From the NCBI GenBank assembly GCA_900551105.1, contig URUT01000003.1:1-56893 (forward strand): 56,893 bases of DNA. Reading direction: 5' to 3'. Source of the DNA: an uncultured Mycoplasmatota bacterium (lineage in GTDB: Bacteria > Bacillota_I > Bacilli_A > RF39 > UBA660). Positions 40,973-49,829 of the stretch are shown here, one piece after another. How positions within the stretch are numbered: position 1 is the stretch's first letter; the number at the start of each line of letters is the position of its first letter. The notes beneath the pieces are model-generated. The model saw nothing but the letters and a program-made list of their open reading frames with translations, searched no databases and had not been told where the DNA came from. A program made the position numbers and the translations under genes.

Positions 40973-42484
40973 ATGAAAGCAAAAGATATAACAATATCAA
41001 TTTTATGTACATTAATATTTTCAGCATTCTTAATTTTTGTATGCTCTAATAAACTACAAAATGATAAACCTAAAGATGTTTATGAAGTCTTTTTAAATGG
41101 TAAATCAGTTGGTTTATTAGACTCTAAAGACAATTTTTTAGCACTAGTAGATAACAAACAAAAAGAAATCAAAACCAAATACAACGTTGAAAAGGTTTAT
41201 CCACCATCAACACTAAAAACCGTAGAAAAAACAACTTATGAACAAAATGTCAAAACTGCTGATGAAATATATCGTACCATTGAGCATAATGAACCATTTA
41301 CTATTGAAGGATATACTATCACAATAAAATACTTAGAAGAAGGTAAAGACCCCCTAGTAATTCAAGTTCTAAACAAAGATGATTTTACAAACGCATTTTA
41401 TAATACAATCGCATCATTTATTGGTACAAAAAAATTAGCCGAATACAAAAACAAGACTCAAAGTGAAATTACAGAAACCGGTATGAAAATTACATCCATT
41501 TACTGGGATGAAGAAATAACAATTAAGAAAAACTTAATAAGTACAAGTGAATATATCTTCACCAATGAAAATGACATTAGTAAATACTTACTTTTTGGTA
41601 CAATTGAAAAACAAAAAGAATACACAGTAAAAGAAAAAGACTCAATTGACGAGATCTTAAATGACAACCGCTTAAGTATTGAAGAATTTTTAATCGCAAA
41701 CCCAAGTATTCCTAATGAAAATGCTCTTTTAACTCCAGGTCAAGTCGTATCTATTGGCTTAATTTCACCAGTTGTAACAATTGTTAACAAAAATATAGTT
41801 GTTGAAGATATCCCAAATAACTATGAAACTGAATACCAAGATGATAACTCATTATATAGAGGTCAAACTAAAGTAATTCAAAAAGGCTCAAATGGCTTAA
41901 ACCGTGTTACTGAAGAAATAGTCTACAAAAATGGAGCTATTGAAAGCTTAGAAATAACTAAGAGAAAAGAAATAACTCCAACAGTAACCGAAATTATTGC
42001 TAAAGGAACTAAATCAAATGCAAGTACTATTTATATTCCTGGAAATGATTCATGGTACTGGCCAACAATGAGTCCATACGTAATTACTAGTCACGTTAAA
42101 TATCGTTGGGGATCTTTCCACAAAGGAATAGATATCTCAGGTCCAGGATTTGGTTCACAAATCAAATCATCTACTGAAGGAGTAGTAGTTGCTGTAAACT
42201 CTTCATGTCCTAATTTCGGTAGTGGTGTAAAAGACATGTGTGGTGGCTCTTATGGAAACTACGTATTTGTTTCATATAATAATGGCGAATACATTATTAA
42301 GTATGCCCATTTAACCAAAGACGTAAAAGTGTCAGTAGGTTCAACCGTAAGCCGTGGTCAAACTATCGGCTACATGGGATCAAGTGGTTCATCAACTGGT
42401 ACTCACCTTCACTTTGAAATTAGAAAAGGAGACATCTACAATGGTCAAATCATTAACCCTTGTGGATCAGTATTCAGATGTTAG
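40973..42484 (+). CDS. Membrane-anchored M23 peptidase with LysM and G5 domains
   Basis: This 503-residue surface protein has an N-terminal anchor (about 7-24), a long helical or beta region, a LysM-like wall-binding unit (about 215-262, KEYTVKEKDSIDEILNDNR), a G5-like domain (about 270-350) and a C-terminal M23 lysostaphin-type domain. Metal ligands are visible in FHKGIDISG and THLHFEIRKG, with YAHL between them. It would cut peptidoglycan cross-bridges or peptides. It takes the place where walRK/yycHI lies in Bacillus and overlaps walJ by seven bases. Confidence 0.88.
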   Translation: MKAKDITISILCTLIFSAFLIFVCSNKLQNDKPKDVYEVFLNGKSVGLLDSKDNFLALVDNKQKEIKTKYNVEKVYPPSTLKTVEKTTYEQNVKTADEIYRTIEHNEPFTIEGYTITIKYLEEGKDPLVIQVLNKDDFTNAFYNTIASFIGTKKLAEYKNKTQSEITETGMKITSIYWDEEITIKKNLISTSEYIFTNENDISKYLLFGTIEKQKEYTVKEKDSIDEILNDNRLSIEEFLIANPSIPNENALLTPGQVVSIGLISPVVTIVNKNIVVEDIPNNYETEYQDDNSLYRGQTKVIQKGSNGLNRVTEEIVYKNGAIESLEITKRKEITPTVTEIIAKGTKSNASTIYIPGNDSWYWPTMSPYVITSHVKYRWGSFHKGIDISGPGFGSQIKSSTEGVVVAVNSSCPNFGSGVKDMCGGSYGNYVFVSYNNGEYIIKYAHLTKDVKVSVGSTVSRGQTIGYMGSSGSSTGTHLHFEIRKGDIYNGQIINPCGSVFRC

Positions 42485-43242
42485 TAAGTGTCTTAGCAAG
42501 TTCCTCTAAAGGAAACTCAGTTTACATCAAAACCACGCACCACGAACTACTAATAGATGCGGGAATGAACGCAAAATATTTAGAAGAAAAACTAAAAGAA
42601 AACGAGACTAGCTTAAAAAATATAGATTATATTTTAATTACCCACACTCACAGTGATCACGTAAGTGCACTAAATACTATAACTAAAAAATATAATCCAA
42701 CACTAATTATGACTAGTTTAATGTTTCAAGACTTACCATACCTAGAAAAATACGACAATATTCAAATCTTATTTGATGACATTGATCTAGGAGATATTCA
42801 AATTCAAAATATTAAAACTAGTCATGATGCCAGTGATAGTAGAGGATACATCATAACAGAAGGCAATTCATCTATCGTAAATATTACCGACACTGGATAT
42901 ATAAATCAAAAAAACTTCTCTAAAATTAGTAATAAAAGTTTATATATAATGGAAAGTAATCATGATGTAGAAATGCTTATGCACGGACATTATCCGGGCT
43001 GGCTCAAAAAAAGAATGCTTAGTGATACAGGACACTTATCTAACGAAGCTTCATCATACTATCTAAGTAAAATAATTGGTAATAATACTAAAATGATAAT
43101 TTTAGCCCACTTAAGTGAAGAAAACAATACTCCCGAACTGGCACTTAATCAGTTAAGAAACACCTTAAAAGAAAATAATATTGAGTTTTCAAACATCATT
43201 GCAGCTAAGCCAAAAGAAAAAACGGAGTTAATTGAAGTATGA
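42478..43242 (+). CDS. walJ: MBL-fold protein WalJ (YycJ)
   Basis: This 254-residue metallo-beta-lactamase fold protein has THTHSDHVSAL, an Asp in DTGYIN, and ESNHD followed by AHLSEENNTPELA, a signature of the YycJ family of proposed exonucleases. It has been linked to coordinating cell division with replication. Its start overlaps the M23 stop, and its stop overlaps rlmH (ATGA), so translation is coupled. ATG 42478 is chosen because homologues start at MLVSVLASSS-like sequence. Confidence 0.9.
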   Translation: MLVSVLASSSKGNSVYIKTTHHELLIDAGMNAKYLEEKLKENETSLKNIDYILITHTHSDHVSALNTITKKYNPTLIMTSLMFQDLPYLEKYDNIQILFDDIDLGDIQIQNIKTSHDASDSRGYIITEGNSSIVNITDTGYINQKNFSKISNKSLYIMESNHDVEMLMHGHYPGWLKKRMLSDTGHLSNEASSYYLSKIIGNNTKMIILAHLSEENNTPELALNQLRNTLKENNIEFSNIIAAKPKEKTELIEV

Positions 43243-43673
43243 TAAAACTAATTGTAGTAGGCAAAATAAAAGAAAATTATCTAGTTAATATGATAGAAGA
43301 TTATTTTAAAAGAATTAACAAGTATCATAAACTTGAAATAGTTGAAGTTGCTGACAGTACAACTTTAGAAGAGGAAGAAAGAATAATAAAAAAGTTTTCC
43401 ACAAAATCATATAAGGTTGCACTAGACATTCATGGTAATACTCTATCATCCATAGAGTTTTCCACATTTATAGACAAAAATCTCATGAATTATGGCAATA
43501 TTGACTTCATCATTGGTGGCTCTGATGGGTTATCCACAAAAGTTTTAGAATTAGTAAATTACAAATTATCTTTTAGTAAGCTTACATTTCCACATGGATT
43601 ATTTAGAGCTATCTTACTTGAACAAATATACAGAGCTTTTAAAATTATTAATAATGAAACATATCATAAATAA
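43239..43673 (+). CDS. rlmH: 23S rRNA pseudouridine-1915 N3-methyltransferase RlmH
   Basis: This 144-residue SPOUT-fold enzyme methylates a pseudouridine in helix 69 of 23S rRNA on the assembled ribosome. It shows the SAM-binding loop DFIIGGSDGLS, ALDIHGNTLSS near the middle, and the C-terminal LLEQIYRAFKIINNETYHK. It starts inside the walJ stop codon and is the usual downstream neighbour of walJ in Bacilli. Confidence 0.95.
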   Translation: MIKLIVVGKIKENYLVNMIEDYFKRINKYHKLEIVEVADSTTLEEEERIIKKFSTKSYKVALDIHGNTLSSIEFSTFIDKNLMNYGNIDFIIGGSDGLSTKVLELVNYKLSFSKLTFPHGLFRAILLEQIYRAFKIINNETYHK

Positions 43674-43682
43674 GGAGTAATA

Positions 43683-44108
43683 ATGGAAGAATTAATATAT
43701 GTAGTTGGAACAGCTTTTATAAATGATGGTAAACTACTTATCAGCATGTCACAAAGAAGTTCTAAAAAAGGAAAATTTACATTAGTTGGGGGCGGAGTAG
43801 AAAAAGGTGAAACCTTTAAAGAAGCAGCAAGAAGAGAATGTCAAGAAGAAATCGGAGAAGGATTTGATATCTTAGAAACAGAGCTAGAAGAAATCTTATG
43901 TTTTCGAGAACCAGCTTTATCCGATCCATCACTTACAATTGAAATGCACATGATGTTATCGCACAAAGACATAAACGTAGAATTAAAACCAAACGATGAA
44001 ATTATAGAATATAGATGGTTTAAATTAGGCGATGATGACTCTATTTTAGCAACCGCTATTAAAGATCATTTTATTCCATGGGCTATTGAAAATAACATAA
44101 TGAGGTAG
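43683..44108 (+). CDS. Nudix hydrolase
   Basis: This 141-residue protein has a complete Nudix box, GGGVEKGETFKEAARRECQE followed by EIGEG, which binds the metal and cleaves a pyrophosphate bond in a nucleoside diphosphate derivative. The best fit is a MutT-like housecleaning enzyme, but the substrate cannot be told. AAGGAG precedes the start; ung follows after two bases. Confidence 0.88.
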   Translation: MEELIYVVGTAFINDGKLLISMSQRSSKKGKFTLVGGGVEKGETFKEAARRECQEEIGEGFDILETELEEILCFREPALSDPSLTIEMHMMLSHKDINVELKPNDEIIEYRWFKLGDDDSILATAIKDHFIPWAIENNIMR

Positions 44109-44110
44109 CT

Positions 44111-44770
44111 ATGATTGGTAATGATTGGGATGAAAAATTAAGTATAATATGGAAAAGTGAAGGCTTTAAAAAATTTTGGAATATAATAATGCACGAATAT
44201 GCAACTAAAGAGATTTATCCACCAAAAGAATATATATTTAATGCTCTAAAATTAACACCTTACGAAAACGTTAAAGTAGTAATCGTAGGTCAAGATCCAT
44301 ATCATGGTGAAAACGAGGCTCATGGGCTATCTTTCTCTGTACAAAAAGGAATAGCTTTACCACCATCACTAAAAAATATTTATAAAGAAATTTACGATGA
44401 TTTAAACATCACTGAACCAAACTGTGGTGATTTAAGTAAATGGGCTAAAGAAGGTGTATTACTATTAAATTCATCACTTACAGTAGTAAAAGATACACCA
44501 AATTCTCATCAAAAAATAGGTTGGAGTAACTTAACAGATTATATTATTAAATTAATAAACAAAAAAGAAGAACCCGTTGTATTTATTCTTTGGGGTAACT
44601 TTGCAAGAAGTAAAAAGATTTATATTACTAATCCTAAACACTTAGTAATAGAATCTCCACATCCATCACCATTTAGTGCTAGATATGGATTTTTTGGAAG
44701 TCATCCTTTTTCAAGAACAAACCAATTTTTAAAAGAAAATGGTCAAAAAGAAATAGACTGGCAATTATAA
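44111..44770 (+). CDS. ung: Uracil-DNA glycosylase
   Basis: This 219-residue family 1 UDG has the water-activating loop VVIVGQDPYHG (catalytic Asp), the uracil-recognition LLLNSSLTV, and the minor-groove loop SPHPSPFSARYGF with the catalytic His. It removes uracil from DNA to start base-excision repair. GAGG precedes the start. It shares a bidirectional terminator with the convergent lemA-like gene. Confidence 0.97.
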   Translation: MIGNDWDEKLSIIWKSEGFKKFWNIIMHEYATKEIYPPKEYIFNALKLTPYENVKVVIVGQDPYHGENEAHGLSFSVQKGIALPPSLKNIYKEIYDDLNITEPNCGDLSKWAKEGVLLLNSSLTVVKDTPNSHQKIGWSNLTDYIIKLINKKEEPVVFILWGNFARSKKIYITNPKHLVIESPHPSPFSARYGFFGSHPFSRTNQFLKENGQKEIDWQL

Positions 44771-44792
44771 AAGAACCTCGTGGGTTCTTTTT
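44769..44792. terminator. Bidirectional terminator between ung and lemA-like gene
   Basis: AAAAGAACC / GGTTCTTTT (44769-44777 and 44783-44791) has A and T tracts on both sides and ends at the stop of the convergent gene. Confidence 0.85.
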
Positions 44793-45330
44793 ATAATTTA
44801 AAGTCTTTTATTTCTTCATCAAACATATCTTTTCCATCAAAATAAGCTTTAACTTTCATGTGATGAAAGCTTGCAATTATATTTGATGGAATTTTTTTAA
44901 TAGCAGCATTTAACAAAGTAGTATACTTATTATAAAAACTCTTAGTAGCTTCTAATCTTTCATTAATTTCATAAACATCTTCAAAATAATTTGAAAAATC
45001 TTCATTATCCTCCAGCGCTTTATAATCATTTTTAATTTGTTCAATCAAGTTACCAATTTCCGTAAGCTTTCTATCTAATTCAAAACTTGAAATATTAACA
45101 TTTTTAATCTTTTCAAAAATTTCAAATGTATTAGGTAACAAATCCGTTTCTTTTAAAATAATTACTTTCATATTATCTAAAGTATCATACTTTTTTCTTA
45201 ATAAATCATCTATAATACTTTCAGCCTCGTTAATCTTAATATTGTAAGCCTGTAAATTATTATAAAGTAAAATATAGCCAACCACGGATATTACAATTAA
45301 AATTAAAATTGTTAATAAAACTGTTTCCAC
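44791..45330 (-). CDS. lemA: LemA-like membrane protein
   Basis: This 179-residue protein has one N-terminal transmembrane helix (about 3-24) followed by a helical bundle. The pattern is that of LemA: YNNLQAYNIKINEAESIIDD, KKYDTLDNMKVI, ENEDFSNYF-like EDNEDFSNYFEDVYEINERL, SFYNKYTTLLNAAIKKIPSN. The function of LemA proteins is not established. It is a divergent member and I judge by pattern alone. No partner gene is adjacent. Confidence 0.75.
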   Translation of the reverse strand: METVLLTILILIVISVVGYILLYNNLQAYNIKINEAESIIDDLLRKKYDTLDNMKVIILKETDLLPNTFEIFEKIKNVNISSFELDRKLTEIGNLIEQIKNDYKALEDNEDFSNYFEDVYEINERLEATKSFYNKYTTLLNAAIKKIPSNIIASFHHMKVKAYFDGKDMFDEEIKDFKL

Positions 45331-45439
45331 TACTCTTCAACTCTTTCTAGCAAAATAATTATATCATAAAAAACGTTATTAGCAAAAATAAATTTTATTA
45401 AAATTTTCTAGCGTGTTATAATATGATTGGTGATAAAAA

Positions 45440-45955
45440 ATGAATATTAAAACTGTAAAAGTAGGCTACCTACAAACAAACTGTTATATAATTGAATATC
45501 AAAACAATACTTTAATAATTGATCCCGGAGACGAAGCTGAAAAAATTATTAAAGCCGTAGAAAAACCAGTAGTAGGAATTATTGTTACGCATCATCATTT
45601 TGACCATGTCGGTGCACTAGATGCCGTAAAAAACCACTTTCATACACAAATTTACGATATCCACAATTTAAAAGAAGGCGAAAATAAAATATCTGACTTT
45701 AACTTTGAAATAATATACACACCAGGACACAAAGAAGATTTAATAAGTATTTTAATGGATAATAATCTATTTTGTGGAGACTTTATATTTGAAAACGGTA
45801 TTGGTAGATTTGACTTAGAAGGTGGAAACTTTAGTGATATGCAAAAAAGTATTTTAAAAATATTAAAATACGATCCAAGTATAACAATCTATCCCGGGCA
45901 CGGAGACCCTACAACCTTAAAAAAAGAGATTTCCAATTTAAAAAATTATGTTTAG
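45440..45955 (+). CDS. Short MBL-fold hydrolase (glyoxalase II-like)
   Basis: This 171-residue enzyme has the metal site THHHFDHVGA, TPGHKEDLISIL, GDFIF and the late YPGHGDPT, so all zinc ligands are present. It has only the catalytic fold of glyoxalase II without the C-terminal substrate domain. Members hydrolyse thioesters or are sulfur dioxygenases. The stop codon overlaps that of the convergent gerQ by three bases. TATAAT lies 23 bases before the start. Confidence 0.85.
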   Translation: MNIKTVKVGYLQTNCYIIEYQNNTLIIDPGDEAEKIIKAVEKPVVGIIVTHHHFDHVGALDAVKNHFHTQIYDIHNLKEGENKISDFNFEIIYTPGHKEDLISILMDNNLFCGDFIFENGIGRFDLEGGNFSDMQKSILKILKYDPSITIYPGHGDPTTLKKEISNLKNYV

Positions 45956-46281
45956 TTTTCAACATAATTTTTATTATAGTTAATAGGCTCATCAAACTCT
46001 ACATAATTTAAATAGATAAGCAAAATTAACTGCCACTTGCCGTTTGCTGGATTGCTCATAATTAAATGATCTTTACCAGCTTCTTCAATAACTCCTTCAA
46101 AAACCTTATCTTTCCACATATTTGAGTCAGTAAAAGTAAAGTAGGCCTTACATTTCTTTCCTTTATTTTGCCTTAAAATATTTTCAATATAACTTTGTTC
46201 CATATCAACATTACCAATTGGTGCCGTACTTAAATTAAGTGGTTCTTGATAATTTGGACTTTTATAAAATGTTCCATTCAT
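45952..46281 (-). CDS. gerQ: Spore coat protein GerQ
   Basis: This 109-residue protein contains the GerQ core MEQSYIENILRQNKGKKC followed by VFEGVIEEAGKDHLIMSNP and YLNYVEFDEPI. In Bacillus GerQ is cross-linked into the spore coat by a transglutaminase and is needed for the cortex-lytic enzyme CwlJ. ATG 46281 follows AGAGGTGA; the open frame extends 11 codons upstream without support. It implies a spore-forming lineage. Its stop overlaps the neighbour's stop. Confidence 0.88.
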   Translation of the reverse strand: MNGTFYKSPNYQEPLNLSTAPIGNVDMEQSYIENILRQNKGKKCKAYFTFTDSNMWKDKVFEGVIEEAGKDHLIMSNPANGKWQLILLIYLNYVEFDEPINYNKNYVEN

Positions 46282-46371
46282 TAAAAATTCACCTCTAATT
46301 AAAAATATGCACAATAATTTGAAAATATCAAAAAGATTTATTATAATCGTAAAAAGAAGGGAAATTGCACC

Positions 46372-47988
46372 ATGAAAATAGAAAACTTAAACTTATCATT
46401 TGGAACCCAAACAATATTTGAAGACTTAAATATCTCATTTGAAAGTACCGATAAAGTAGGAATTGTTGGTGTAAATGGTGCTGGAAAAACCACACTCTTT
46501 AGACTAATTATGAAAGAAATTGAACCAGCAAGTGGTACCATAAGCGTGCGAGACAAAATAGGCTATCTTCCACAAATTATTACTGATGAATATTTAAACA
46601 GTGATATTTCAGTATTTGATTATTTACTAACAGGTAGACCAATTAAAGAGTTACAAGACGAACTAACAAATCTTTACACAAAAATTTCCACTGAAGAAAA
46701 TCAAAAACAATTAAATAAATTAATGAAACAAATAACCAAAATAGAAGATGAATTAAATTATTATGATGTCTATAAAGCTGAAAACATTCTCTTAAAAATC
46801 ATAACTGGCATGAATATAGACGAAAACTTACTTGATTTAAAACTTAAAAATCTATCTGGTGGCCAAAAATCAAAAGTAGCTTTTGCACGATTACTTTATT
46901 CAAAACCTGAAATACTTCTCTTAGATGAACCAACTAATCACTTAGATTTAGATACGAAAGAATACATCACAAATTATCTAAAAAATTATAAAGGCTTAAT
47001 ATTAATTATTTCGCACGATACTGCTTTTTTAGATGAAATAACAACCAAAACTTTAGTTATTAATAAAATTTCTCATAAAGTGCAAATATATCCTGGCAAT
47101 TATTCAAAATATCTAAAAATTAAACAAAATATAGATTTAGCTAGACAAAGACTTCATGATAAACAAGTAAAAGAAGAAGAAAAACTTAAAGATATTATTA
47201 GAAGATACATTGGTGGCAACGAAAAAAAAGCCAATATTGCTAAAGATAGAATTAAAAAATTAGAAAAACTAGAAAAAGAAAAAATAGTACTAGAAAAACA
47301 AAATAAGTATGCAAGATTTAAAATGGAAATAGAATATAAAAGCTACCTTGTTCCTATTTCTTGCAAAAACTTAACATTTGGTTATAATGAGGAAGAACTT
47401 CTATATGAAAATCTTTCATTTGACCTAACAAGAGGAGAAAAACTTTTGATAGTAGGAGAAAACGGAATTGGTAAAACTACACTTTTAAAACTAATTATGA
47501 ATATTCTAAAACCTCTAGAAGGCGAAATTATCATTTCTCCAAAAACTAAAATCGGTTATTATGCTCAAGAACATGAAATTCTAAAGAAAGATAAAACCAT
47601 TAAAGATAACTTTAACGATAGTGGCTTAACCGAATATGAATTAAGACGCTTTTTAGGCAGTTTTCTATTTACCGGTGAGGATATCTTTAAAAAAGTGGAA
47701 AACCTTTCACCAGGTGAAAGAGCGAGAATATCACTAGCAAAAATAGCCTTAACTAAAGCTAATACTTTTCTATTAGATGAACCTACTAACCACTTAGATC
47801 CAATGACTAGCATCATAATAGCAGATACCTTTAAAGAATATGAAGGCACTATGCTAGTAGTATCTCATAACCTGGAATTCGTAGATAACTTAAACATTAA
47901 CCGTATGCTCTTACTTCCAAGTGGTAAAATTATAGATTATGACAAAGAAATAGTCATGCACTATGAATTAATAAACAGTGAAAAATAA
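46372..47988 (+). CDS. ABC-F ATPase (third in the window)
   Basis: This 538-residue protein has GVNGAGKTT and GENGIGKTT, signatures LSGGQKSK and LSPGERAR, and two LLDEPTNHLD boxes. The linker (about 240-320) contains many Lys/Glu. Both ATPase sites look canonical, and no membrane segment is present. The best match by pattern is a housekeeping ribosome-associated ABC-F of the YdiF/Uup type rather than a drug-resistance form. TATAAT and GAAGGGAAA precede the start. It is followed immediately by the lysS T-box promoter. Confidence 0.85.
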   Translation: MKIENLNLSFGTQTIFEDLNISFESTDKVGIVGVNGAGKTTLFRLIMKEIEPASGTISVRDKIGYLPQIITDEYLNSDISVFDYLLTGRPIKELQDELTNLYTKISTEENQKQLNKLMKQITKIEDELNYYDVYKAENILLKIITGMNIDENLLDLKLKNLSGGQKSKVAFARLLYSKPEILLLDEPTNHLDLDTKEYITNYLKNYKGLILIISHDTAFLDEITTKTLVINKISHKVQIYPGNYSKYLKIKQNIDLARQRLHDKQVKEEEKLKDIIRRYIGGNEKKANIAKDRIKKLEKLEKEKIVLEKQNKYARFKMEIEYKSYLVPISCKNLTFGYNEEELLYENLSFDLTRGEKLLIVGENGIGKTTLLKLIMNILKPLEGEIIISPKTKIGYYAQEHEILKKDKTIKDNFNDSGLTEYELRRFLGSFLFTGEDIFKKVENLSPGERARISLAKIALTKANTFLLDEPTNHLDPMTSIIIADTFKEYEGTMLVVSHNLEFVDNLNINRMLLLPSGKIIDYDKEIVMHYELINSEK

Positions 47989-47996
47989 AAAAGTGT

Positions 47997-48025
47997 TTGA
48001 CAAACATCCAAAATTATAGTATCAT
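47997..48025 (+). promoter_or_regulatory. Promoter of the lysS T-box transcript
   Basis: TTGACA (47997-48002) and TATCAT (48020-48025) are 17 bases apart, nine bases after the previous gene. Confidence 0.85.
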
Positions 48026-48029
48026 CTAG

Positions 48030-48239
48030 GCATAAATCAATGAAAAGGACGAGTATTATTAGAAACTACTCAAAGAGAATTAACAAATGGTGAGATGTTA
48101 ATAGTAAGCCTAATAAGAATAAAAACCTTGGAGAGATTATATATCCGGTTAATTACCGTTATCAAAGTAGAGAATCAGTTAATGATTGAAGAAGGGTGGT
48201 ACCACGGCTAATCGTCCCTTTAATCATTAACTTTTTTTT
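48030..48239 (+). promoter_or_regulatory. T-box leader controlling lysS
   Basis: The conserved T-box AGGGTGGTACCACGG lies at 48193-48207. The GAGTA-type element near 48050 and AAAGAGAATTAAC..TGGTGAGA (48072-48096) mark stem I. The specifier is probably AAA within the A-run at 48121-48125, although an AAC (Asn) reading is possible there. The terminator GTTAATGATT / AATCATTAAC (48178-48187 and 48222-48231) ends in T. T-box control of a class II LysRS is less common than the L-box for lysine genes. Confidence 0.9.
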
Positions 48240-48261
48240 ATAAAAGAAAGAAGGAATAAAA

Positions 48262-49746
48262 ATGAGAGAATTAACAGATCAAGAAATAGTACGTAGAGAA
48301 AAAGCAGAAAAGATTAGAGCCCTTGGTTTAGACCCTTATGGTCATCGTTTTGACCGTACTGCTTTTGCAAAGGACATCAAAGAAAAATACAAAGATACCC
48401 CTCATGAAGAATTTGAAAATATTAATGATGTATTTAAAGTAGCTGGCCGTATTATGTTTATTCGTAAAATGGGAAAAGCCTCATTCTTTACAATCCAAGA
48501 TAAAACTGATAAAATCCAAATCTATATTTCTATAAATGACATTGGTGAAGAAGCATACACATTATTTAAATCAGCAGACATCGGTGATATCGTTGGTGTA
48601 ACTGGTAAAGTAATGAAAACTATGACTGGCGAAGTAACTTTAAAATGCCAAGAGTATACTCACTTAGTAAAAGCCTTAAGACCACTACCTGAAAAGTTCC
48701 ATGGCCTTACTGACGTAGAAGAAAGATATCGCCGTCGTTATGTTGACTTAATCATGAATGAAGAGTCAAGAAACACTGCATTTGCTCGTTCAAAAATTAT
48801 TAGTTGTATTAGAAGATTCATGGACGGAAGAGGCTTCTTAGAAGTAGAAACTCCAGTTCTTACAACTTTATTAACCGGAGCAAGCGCAAGACCATTTATC
48901 ACTCATCATAACACCCAGGACTTAGATATGTATCTTCGTATCGCTTTAGAGCTACCACTAAAAAGATTACTAGTAGGTGGAATGGAAGCTGTATATGAAA
49001 TTGGTCGTCTATTTAGAAATGAAGGAATGGATACAACACATAACCCAGAATTTACTTCAATGGAAGCATATCTAGCATACTCAGACTTAGAAGGTATGAT
49101 GGAAATGACTGAATCACTATACAAAACAATTGCTCATGAAGTATTTAATAAAGAGGAATTTAACTGGCGTGGAAACACTATCAGTTTAAGTGGCAACTTC
49201 AAAAGAATAACAATGGTTGAAGCAATCAAAGAACAAACAGGCATAGACTTTAGTAAAGAATACACTTTAGAAGAAATGCTAAAATTAGCTGAAGAACATC
49301 ATATAGAACTAGAAGAACATGAAAAAGTCTTTGGCCATATTGTTAATAAATTCTTTGAAAAGTATGTAGAAGAAACTTTAATTCAACCAACATTCTTATG
49401 CGGACACCCAATTGAAATTAGTCCATTAACAAAGAAAGATCCTAACGACCCAAGATTCGTTCAAAGATTTGAATTATTTATTGGTGGTAAGGAAATGGCT
49501 AACGCATATACAGAACTTAATGACCCAATTGATCAGTTAGAAAGATTTGAAAACCAATTAAAAGAACAAGAACTAGGAAACGAAGAAGCAAACGACATTG
49601 ATATGGACTTTGTAGAATCATTAGAGTATGGTATGCCACCAGCAGGTGGAATCGGTTATGGAATAGATCGTACTGTAATGTTCTTCACTGAAAGTGAATC
49701 AATCAGAGATGTAATTTTATTCCCAACAATGAAAGACAGGAAATAA
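48262..49746 (+). CDS. lysS: Lysyl-tRNA synthetase, class II
   Basis: This 494-residue enzyme has an N-terminal OB anticodon-binding domain (about 1-160) and the class II core: motif 1 FLEVETPVLTTLLTGA, motif 2 YEIGRLFRNEGMDTTHNPEF, and motif 3 GGIGYGIDRTVMFF. It charges tRNA-Lys. The T-box upstream links its expression to tRNA charging. GAAGGA precedes the start. Its stop lies in the terminator. Confidence 0.97.
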   Translation: MRELTDQEIVRREKAEKIRALGLDPYGHRFDRTAFAKDIKEKYKDTPHEEFENINDVFKVAGRIMFIRKMGKASFFTIQDKTDKIQIYISINDIGEEAYTLFKSADIGDIVGVTGKVMKTMTGEVTLKCQEYTHLVKALRPLPEKFHGLTDVEERYRRRYVDLIMNEESRNTAFARSKIISCIRRFMDGRGFLEVETPVLTTLLTGASARPFITHHNTQDLDMYLRIALELPLKRLLVGGMEAVYEIGRLFRNEGMDTTHNPEFTSMEAYLAYSDLEGMMEMTESLYKTIAHEVFNKEEFNWRGNTISLSGNFKRITMVEAIKEQTGIDFSKEYTLEEMLKLAEEHHIELEEHEKVFGHIVNKFFEKYVEETLIQPTFLCGHPIEISPLTKKDPNDPRFVQRFELFIGGKEMANAYTELNDPIDQLERFENQLKEQELGNEEANDIDMDFVESLEYGMPPAGGIGYGIDRTVMFFTESESIRDVILFPTMKDRK

Positions 49747-49757
49747 CCTGTTTTTTT
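49736..49757 (+). terminator. Terminator of lysS
   Basis: The stem ACAGG / CCTGT (49736-49740 and 49747-49751) with seven T overlaps the lysS stop. Confidence 0.75.
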
Positions 49758-49829
49758 CTGAAAAATTTTGTCAAAAACTATGGAAAACCCTAATCATCGT
49801 GTTATAATGGTAGTAGAGGAGGTTAAAAA

